Assembly: GCA_021399445.1 (NCBI GenBank)
Contig: JAJTUQ010000002.1
Coordinates: forward strand, 7,688,001-7,752,000
DNA: 64,000 nt
DNA from: Xylogone sp. PMI_703
Taxonomy: Eukaryota > Ascomycota > Leotiomycetes
Reading direction: 5' to 3'
The notes beneath the pieces are model-generated. The model saw only the letters and a list, made by a program, of their open reading frames with translations. It did not search any database and was not told the DNA's origin. Positions within the stretch are counted from its first letter, which is position 1. Each line of letters begins with the position of its first letter. A program made the position numbers and the translations under genes. Shown here piece by piece: positions 56,706-64,000 of the stretch.

Positions 56706-57707
56706 TCAGGGAAGCTTTCTAAATTCGCTGTCTGGGCCGACGAGAACTGTTCCTGGATGGACAACATTCAAGAGCACAAGGGCCACAAACAGCGGAAGTG
56801 CATCGAACACGTAAATGTAAAATTCATGCCCTTCGATATTGGCTGTTAGAGAACTATTCACCCCGGCGGAAAACTCTATAATTCGGAATATAATACGAAT
56901 CTGACAAACTATTAGACGATCTTATGCATCAATAGATGAGGTGGAGTTACTTACCATGATCACGAAGGTCGATAAGTACATAATAATCACCATTCTTTTG
57001 GCTTCTCGAGCTCCGCTGCGATTAAATCCTTGAGATACCTGCTTATCAAAAACAACCACAAGTCCTATGAAGATAATAACGACAACTGCTTGAAGGACAC
57101 ATCCTGCGGTATATATTCGGAAACCTGCCGAGCTTTTGGATTTGATGATCATAACACCGCCGAAAAGTTGGGTAATAAAGGACCTTTTGGAAGTTAATCA
57201 TGCAAACATGAGTTGATACATAGATCGTAAGGAAATAATGTCTACCCTATGTCGCCGAAGACGAAATATCTCCCTACTTTCCTGGCTTCGATACCTAGTA
57301 TCTGCTTGCTCGGCAGAAAGAAATGTATCATGCGTCCCAACAACATGTACTCGAAGGCATTGATCCAAAGCGGTGCTAGGAGGACCAATAGCGTCGATAT
57401 CTCATACCATGAATTGTTTGTCGGGTGTTCAATGGAGAAGTAACGGGTTACGTATGCTAAAAACTCCCACGCTGCCCCCATAATACACACCCAGCAGAAG
57501 GTCTTGACAAACTTGACCGCTTGGTAGATATGCATTCCCATGGTGAGTCCGAAGAGTATAGAAAAGATGACGGCGGCAGCAACTGAGGGACAATACAAGT
57601 TCCACTTTGTGTTGGGATCGCCAAAGGCTTTATGGAAGCATAAGGCGTTAGTTAATAAGACTTGAAGGCTAGTGTATCTGTTCAGACTTACGCAGACAGA
57701 TTGCCAT
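56706..57707 (-). CDS. RTA1-like seven-helix membrane protein
   Basis: The product is about 300 residues with seven hydrophobic segments. The RTA1-family landmarks are visible: an opening PSVAAAVIFSILFGLTMGMHIYQ, then GAAWEFLAYVTRY, LLVLLAPLWINAFEYMLLGRM, a QLFGG motif and the RIIFRIIEFSAG block. The tail reads LLNVVHPGTVLVGPDSEF. The family is linked to lipid flux and resistance to toxic compounds, such as 7-aminocholesterol in yeast. Four exons are read, the first only six codons long (MAICL plus a split codon). A 32-bp tandem duplication lies immediately before the ATG. Confidence 0.9.
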
Positions 57708-57708
57708 A

Positions 57709-57781
57709 GTGAAGTGTATATTTGGCTCGGTTGACACTATGTGAAGTGTATATTTGGCTCGGTTGACACTATGTGAAGTGT
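57709..57781. repeat. Tandem duplication of 32 bp in the RTA1 5' leader
   Basis: Two exact copies (57709-57740 and 57741-57772) are followed by 9 bases of a third. On the gene strand the repeat ends one base before the ATG, so it lies in the leader or core promoter and may alter expression. Copy number could vary between strains. Confidence 0.9.
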
Positions 57782-59116
57782 TTGAAAGGCAACAGTGAGG
57801 GAATGAGTGTTTGAAAAGAGCGTAAGTGGATCTAACAAAGACAATAAAATGAAACGGAAAGAAGAGGAGGCAATTGTCACCGTTGAAAACCAAAGATATA
57901 TAAAACATCGAAAGACAAACCCACAATTTCCTCTCACCAGCACAATGCTTTAAAGCTCGCAGGATCATTGCCGCCTCGGAGTTACGAGGTTTATCCAGGC
58001 TTATACCACAATGTTTCGCTTGACGCTCAGGGGAACCGTCTTTTCAAGCTTCACGGGGGCTGTGTAGGTTAGTATTCGCAAATTCAACCTTAATTACAGT
58101 CCGAGGAGAGCAAAGACAACCGTAAGCGAGCCTAATTACCCCTTGCTTACGCACAGCATCTCCAATGAGCCTCGGCCGCAACATTTCGAAGGGCAAAGCA
58201 GCGTATAACAACGCGATTTGCTCGAACGGCTCTCCTGCATGGGCTGCGCCACGCTGTCTGTTCTTCATCTAAGTAACTTCTCTCTTGGGAAAGGGCATGC
58301 TCGTACCCGCTTCAGCTCGTCCAGGTATGGGCTCTACGTCGTATTGTATTAGCTCTTAGCAGGTTGAAGGCGTATCTGAAACTGGCCCATTGCTTAATAT
58401 CACAACAGTCTTTTGCGGCCGCACAAGCGCGAGCTTTGAGGACTGCAGATTGCGGATTGCAACGTACAGTATCAAGTCGGGTAGGCCATCGATACCTGCT
58501 GCGATCCGCTGTCTCTTGCACAAACAAACTCTGCATTATCAATTACCGCCCTCATTGCCCACAAACACATCAGATCTGACTGGCTACGCGCCAGCCACAG
58601 AGGCCAATCATACCAAGATAAGATATAAGGCCGGAAAGGATCCTGTGGAAAACCCTGGTTTCCAATGGCACGGAGTTTCCACACAGCCACCAGACGTAAG
58701 CTCGTTTCCCAGACGCGGCCGAATATAACATTACACAGCTACTACTAGTGACTAAGGGACCTTAATTTCCCTTTAGAAGATTTCTTTTGCACCCCTCCCT
58801 AGAAGCTTAGGTATTGGTTTGGGAGCCATCTCTCGTGGACCGACCGACCGAATATTCTTCCACGTTTGACACAGCACACCCATGGGCTTTTCCGCTGTAG
58901 GAGATATACAGTTATTTCAAGCAGTCTTTGGAATGAAACCGTCACAGCAACCGAGTAGCAATGGTAATTGGACTTTGATTGTCAATACTTATAAGAATAC
59001 ATACATGGCTCATAATCAAAGTCCAGTTTTTTAAGGACATTTGTTATTGTGGTTCAAGTTGCTAAATTTGAATTGCAAGTCCACTCAGAAGAGATGCTTT
59101 ATCTAGGTCTCCTCTT
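57782..59116. other. Intergenic, no gene supported
   Basis: Several short overlapping frames (58044-58740) are unrecognised. The stretch 58040-58720 is richer in GC than its surroundings and could be decayed sequence. Confidence 0.45.
58966..59028. repeat. Inverted repeat, potential hairpin
   Basis: AATTGGACTTTGATT and its inverted counterpart (14 of 15 positions) are separated by 33 bases. It lies just after the 3' end of the transporter gene and may act in transcript ends, or be a small element. Confidence 0.5.
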
Positions 59117-60900
59117 TTAGAGAGCATAGCGCCACGCGGGATGAAAATCACATAGATCTTCGAAAGTCTTGCTTGACATCTCATCAACTTCGCCTCTTGC
59201 TTCCAGCTCCTGAGCTCTTTGATCACGCTCCTTGTTTGCTCTCGACATGATCACATACAGGGCTACCGTGCTCAGCATTGCAACAAAGCAAAGAGCTAGT
59301 CCTACACCGTGACCCTTGTAGAATCGTGGAGGCGTCGTATATACTTGAGTTGCAATAATGCTATAACCTTGAATGAATATCTGGCTGGCCCAGATTGCGG
59401 TAGCGCGCTTGGTGAAGCCTCCGTGAAAAGTCACGGTCCAGGCTACTGATACAATAGTGCCGGGATATACTCCAGTCAAGACAAGACAAAGCCCTGCTAT
59501 CAAGGCTACTTTATTTGTAGTCGCCAAAAGAATGATGAAACCTAAGATAGTGGTGGCGTAGCTTCCGAAGATGATGAAGGCTCTGTGATTGAGGTAATCG
59601 GATACAAAGCTCATGATAATAAGAGCAACAAATCCAAAAGCGTAAGGAATCATGGAATAAAGCTGCGTCTCAAGCGGGCTAAAACCAAATTCATTGATGA
59701 AAGTGGGAAGGAAGACGGAGAATGCACCGACGCAAACGCCCCATCCACCCATCATGAGACTGCCCAAATATAACTTAGGATCTTTGAACGCAATAAGGAT
59801 CTGGTGATAGCGAGGTTTGGCTCCCTCAGTATTCTGGGCTACATTGAACCACGAAGTCAATATTGTTTCTTGATGAAAGCAAGCGAACCTTAGGGTGATA
59901 TTTGTAGCGAATGGGGATGGAGTATACCTGCTCGTAATCTCTGAGAAATAATTCTACGTTCCCCCTCTCCGCGGAACAGAAAGTGTCCCTTTTCGACTAC
60001 CGTATCTGGCAGTTGGGGTAAAAGTATAATTATTAGCAAGGCAAAGAAGATGGTAATCACACCCTCAATAATGAAGAGCCATTGCCATGAACGATAACCA
60101 TTAGCCCCATCAAGATTTTTGTCTACTCCATAAGCAATGATCCCACTAATAGCTCCAGCAATGGGACTCATTCCGTATACAGCGGCTAGAGAGTAACATA
60201 GTTTAGAAAGGTCATTTGATAGAGAACTATGAAGTGGAAACTCACCAGTGCGTCGTCCCATCTCATGAGGTTTGTACCACTGGCTAGTATATAGATAGAC
60301 GTTGTAACCAATGCCTTCAGCAAAGCCCAGAAGAACACGTAGAACCATCAAAGGCGCATAATTCTTAACAGCAGCAATCGAAGCTGCAAAGATGCCAAAA
60401 CATAATGAAGCTCCGCCGATAACATACCGAGGAGGGGCAACACGAAGCAATATCCCAGCTGGAAGTTCCACAAGCATGTAACCAAGGACTTCATAGTAAT
60501 TAGTCACAGAATTCTGGTGTAAGAATCGAGCCTAGAGCTTTACTCACAAAACATCATCAGACAGTTGAAGTATTGCTGATTGCTTAGTCCCAAATCCTTT
60601 TGCATACCCATGATACGAGCATTTCCGATCTGCCCACGGTCCTATTGTCCCTATCAGACCAAAACTTTGTAGACATGAGGTTTATAGTATGTCACCTACC
60701 AAATAAGCAAAGAAGATGCTACCTGACAGCAGTGGAAGAAGAAGAAGATCCTGCTTACGGACCAGCCTGCGTTCCTCTTTTGAGCCTTTTTGACGGACTC
60801 TGACATCAGTCTGAACTTCGGGTACTTTATCAACAGCAGCAGTGGCACTTTCACAGTGCTCTATCATAGCTGCCCCATTCTTCTCGTCTGTGTCCATCAT
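59117..60900 (-). CDS. MFS transporter, Dal5/allantoate permease-like
   Basis: The product is a twelve-helix major facilitator of the anion:cation symporter (Dal5, Tna1) group, about 490 residues. Family features are KQDLLLLPLLSGSIFFAYLDRGQIGNAR at the first helix, LGYMLVELPAGILLRV, LRVLLGFAEGIGYN, SWQWLFIIEGVITIFFAL, and the C-terminal FHPAWRYAL, close to the usual HPDFRY ending. Five exons are read, all introns short. Substrates of this group include allantoate, nicotinate, vitamins and other carboxylates, so the precise cargo is not assignable. The ATG pair at 60900/60897 is chosen as start. Confidence 0.88.
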
Positions 60901-61639
60901 AAGTGAACTATGGAGGTCCCGATGAAGCAACTGGTGAATTGAATAGACAAGTTTATGACAAAACCTTTCTTCAATGTTCGACCTCCTTATTACTGCATGG
61001 CTATAATACAAAATATATACGAAGTCGATATATCAACCAAAAGATGCGGGGCCCCAGATACAAGCCTCGAGACTTACCGCTTGCCACAGAAACCCGGGCG
61101 CTTTAGACCCAAAGCGGAAATTTTGGGGGTTACTTGCCTCGCTCGGATGTATTTTTTTTTCTCGGAAACAGATTTTCTGAGGAGGTGCATCTTTCGGATT
61201 CAAATAAGCACGACTTGGAAATAGCTCCATCTTTCTTAGCTTAATAATTATGAAATATCAAAGACTCTTGCGCTGTGGTCCTGTATTGTCATACAATATG
61301 CTGTAAATTCGCACCTCTATTCGGTGTCGCTGCCGCTATAGTGATAAACATCACGAGGCAAATCTTGATAGTAACGCATTGAGGTACGATTGTCCTACTG
61401 TCAATCCAATATCTAATGGCTTGTGCTAAGGTGGCAACTCTTGTTTCTGTACCATTAATATCAAATCAATCTACAATTGTGCTTCAACAGGTTTTATATT
61501 GTTTGAATCACATGAGATGGATGCAGTTACTCAAACCTCCCACCTTTCGTAGTCACCAAGCATTGTCGTAATGCATTCTGTAGTTAAATTTCACAGCATA
61601 ATTTGGCCACAGCTATTGTGAATTCAGCGATGAGCTTAA
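60901..61639. other. Intergenic, no gene seen
   Basis: Promoter region of the transporter and 3' flank of the esterase gene. Short frames only. Confidence 0.55.
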
Positions 61640-62944
61640 CTACCAATATTGTGCCCATCTAGAGCTCCCTTTGGTGATATTCACAAATGCATCCGCGATA
61701 ACCTGGAACACCCGTACGCTCGGATGAACTTCATCCCACCTAAATAAACCAAATTAGTGTCTAGATTGCCTTCCCTCGTAGAGTTGCCATACCAATAGTA
61801 TGAGTCAAAAGAGGCTGTAGCGTTAACGCAAGTACCAGTAGTTATATTGCATTGATGATATGGATTTGTCACATCTAACGGACTTGTACCGTTCAGATAC
61901 TGTGATGGATTGTTGAATATATCCGTCATGAGTGAATTGACATCAAACAACGCAAAACCTGCATCTTTAAAGCGCTTACTGACGTGTACCTCATAAGGGA
62001 TCTGTAATCGGAAGATTTCGTTGACAAGCGAAGTATACTCCCACATTTTATATCCGACTGCTGTTATGTTTGATGGCTGAAATGACCCATTAATATTTAG
62101 TGCTAGAAATACATACCGGATGCATACCTTATTCTGCCAGTACTGGTTTGGGCCTACTCCATCCAAAATTCCGTATTCTGGACTGAGCTGTAAAGGTGCT
62201 GTATTCATCAGGACAAAATTACGACCCCCAGCAGCATAAATTGCATCAAAAGCATCAAAGACACATCTTGTATAGTTTACAATTGTAGTCCCAGCAAAGG
62301 TACTGTCCGTGAAAAACGAATCAGAACCCAAGTCATTAGTACCTGCATTGAAGATCAGCATGCGAGATTTTAGAGTAACAGAATAAATACCTATCCAGAT
62401 GGCGTATACACTATTGTCGGCTTTTCTATTGCGTCCATATACCGTATTTGTTCCCGTAGAGGAGTTAATATACTTAGTATCGCCAATAAATGACGGAATC
62501 TGCGACCCTAGGACATCTGGAATTGGATTGGCAATACCAGACACATACTTTTTAACAATGTTATTGGAACACACTGCTCCGGCTGTGGCATAATCAAAAA
62601 GCTGAGCTTTGGTATAGATTGATACCCAGCGATCCCAAATGATCCCCCCATCCGAGTCTACTTCAGAAAATGGAAGAACGGTACCAATGGGGACGGCGTT
62701 GCCATTGTGGCCCCAGAAGTATCCTAGACGTCCTTCGTCTGTATAGCTATATAATAGACTTATGTTAGGGCTAATCTAGTATAAGTTAATGAGGATTAAT
62801 GGTGTTAGACCTGTCTCCGAATGTAATCAGATTCTCAAACTTGCGGAGTTTCCAGTTCGTGCCTCTCGCTGATGATCCACCGCCGACAGAATTTCCCACA
62901 GCTATACTCCCCAGAGTAATAAGAAGAATTAAAGATCTCATCAT
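61640..62944 (-). CDS. Secreted GDSL esterase, CE16-like
   Basis: The gene encodes a secreted GDSL acylhydrolase resembling carbohydrate esterase family 16, which removes acetyl groups from sugars and oligosaccharides. A signal peptide (MMRSLILLITLGSIAVGNS) precedes LITFGDSYTDEGRLGYF, in which the catalytic Ser codon is split by an intron. The block GTNDLG supplies the conserved Asn, and WDEVHPSVRVFQ near the C-terminus gives the catalytic Asp and His. Several introns are read, including ones near 62750-62810, 62070-62130 and 61740-61790. All catalytic residues are intact, unlike the GH3 gene at the other end. Confidence 0.85.
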
Positions 62945-64000
62945 AGCTATAGGAGGATGAATAACATAGTTAGATTGAGACACTCTAGCTTAGGTTTTAT
63001 TATCACAGGTATCGAGTACAGTCAGACGTCGCTTCCGTGCCTTTTAACCACCTCCTCTTAAGCTAATGTATGATTCATAATCCCAACAGTGAATATGTGT
63101 AATATTACTTTCTTCTTGAACCTAAACGGGCAAGTGTGATGTACCGATTCATTAAAATCCACTTAAAATGCATCATGACATAGCTGTCAGGTGCCGTGTC
63201 GGTATATTTAAAGTAATATTCCGGGGAGAATATCGGGTCCTATAGTTGTCTTCCATATGATTGCATCAATATACGAGAGCATATGAAAATACCCCGCATT
63301 AACTGTGAGTACCGAGAAACTTTCCTATTTGTTATTTTGCAAACCTATCAATACAAATTAACTACAAATTGAAAGCTTAAGTGGAGATCCTTGTCATCTT
63401 CGTACAATAAAAGCTGCTATTCATTTATGAACTGTAAATTTTGAAATAAAAGCCCATATATCGCAGGTATGTAACATCATCTTCGTTACAATGATCAATA
63501 TTGAGAAACAGCCTAGCAAAATGTCGTATATCATGAATCCGGCACTCTCTTTGCATAAGGTGACGGCGTAACTGCATCAGTATATCATTTGATAGTAGGT
63601 AACTCATACCTATAGGAGGTCATATTGTAGCAAAAGCTCGTATTCTGCGAATGGTGTCCGTCTACTGTAGCGAGTATACGAAGTTGTTAAGGCTTGGTAT
63701 TACGAGCGCGCTATCGGGTGACTAGCTAGCTCTGTATCAATTATAAAGCCACAACATGATGGGTTAACTCCGGAAGCGATATAATTACCTTAGATCCAGA
63801 ATAATACAAATAAGTACCTTACCGAGAGATTGAAGAAGCTTCCAAAATCAAGGCGCTAGCCTTGTAACTGATCACATAATTAGGTGTTTATTACAACAGG
63901 TCAAGATGTATAATTATTTCAAGAACGTGCAACGAGAATTTTATTGGCATGGAATGCCTCATCAGGTAGTATTATCATAATGAAAACAAATACAAAATAG
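62945..64000. other. Terminal intergenic region, no gene seen
   Basis: AT-rich sequence with only short frames; the frame at 63425-63607 on the minus strand is unrecognised. Confidence 0.5.

Noticed and set aside
58044..58740. Cluster of short open frames in a GC-richer stretch
   Set aside because: No frame shows a domain or plausible splicing into a longer gene.

Overview
The window is nuclear DNA of a filamentous ascomycete (Pezizomycotina). The evidence is the gene style: many short introns (about 45-95 bp, GTAAGT-like donors), Zn(II)2Cys6 regulators, UstYa-type oxidases, an RTA1 protein, a Dal5-like permease and AT-rich spacers. I cannot fix the genus. No tRNA, rRNA or CRISPR was seen.

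Region 1 (0.3-3 kb) is a broken GH3 beta-glucosidase gene with an in-frame stop and a frameshift. Region 2 (3.6-14.7 kb) is a compact peroxisomal CoA-thioester degradation cluster: an acyl-CoA/4-coumarate-type ligase ending in SKL (PTS1), a MaoC-type hydratase, a CTF1/FarB-like Zn2Cys6 activator, a metallo-beta-lactamase-fold hydrolase and a 3-ketoacyl-CoA thiolase with an N-terminal PTS2. Its intergenic regions carry eight copies of CCTCGG/CCGAGG, the core site known for FarA/FarB regulators, so the activator probably controls the whole group. Region 3 (15-24 kb) is gene-poor: a secreted Kelch protein, a SnoaL-like protein, a small secreted cysteine-containing protein, a GST-like protein, and mobile-element debris including a 64-bp LTR-like element with a target-site duplication.

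Region 4 (24.7-43.3 kb) is the most interesting part. It is a candidate fungal RiPP (dikaritin-type) biosynthetic cluster. At 33997-34518 a secreted 173-residue precursor carries nine KR-QVMVKY repeats that Kex2 could release. Around it lie six membrane-anchored proteins with paired HxxHC motifs (UstYa/DUF3328 type and two more divergent types), a secreted S33 tripeptidyl-peptidase-like hydrolase and a Zn2Cys6 regulator. The palindrome CCGCGCGG occurs upstream of the precursor, upstream of one oxidase-like gene, and in the divergent promoter of two UstYa genes; I found no perfect copy elsewhere in the window. The repeat sequence matches no dikaritin core I know (ustiloxin, phomopsin, asperipin, victorin), so the product may be undescribed.

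Region 5 (43.4-64 kb) holds an isochorismatase-like hydrolase, a fungal transcription-factor-domain protein without a visible zinc cluster, a copper amine oxidase, an HNH-nuclease-like protein, a CCCH zinc-finger/RBR ubiquitin ligase, an RTA1-like membrane protein with a 32-bp tandem duplication directly before its start codon, a Dal5-like MFS transporter and a CE16-type GDSL esterase. A second copy of the small LTR-like element sits at 50.9 kb. Gene spans below run from start codon to stop codon and include introns. Splice sites were read by eye.
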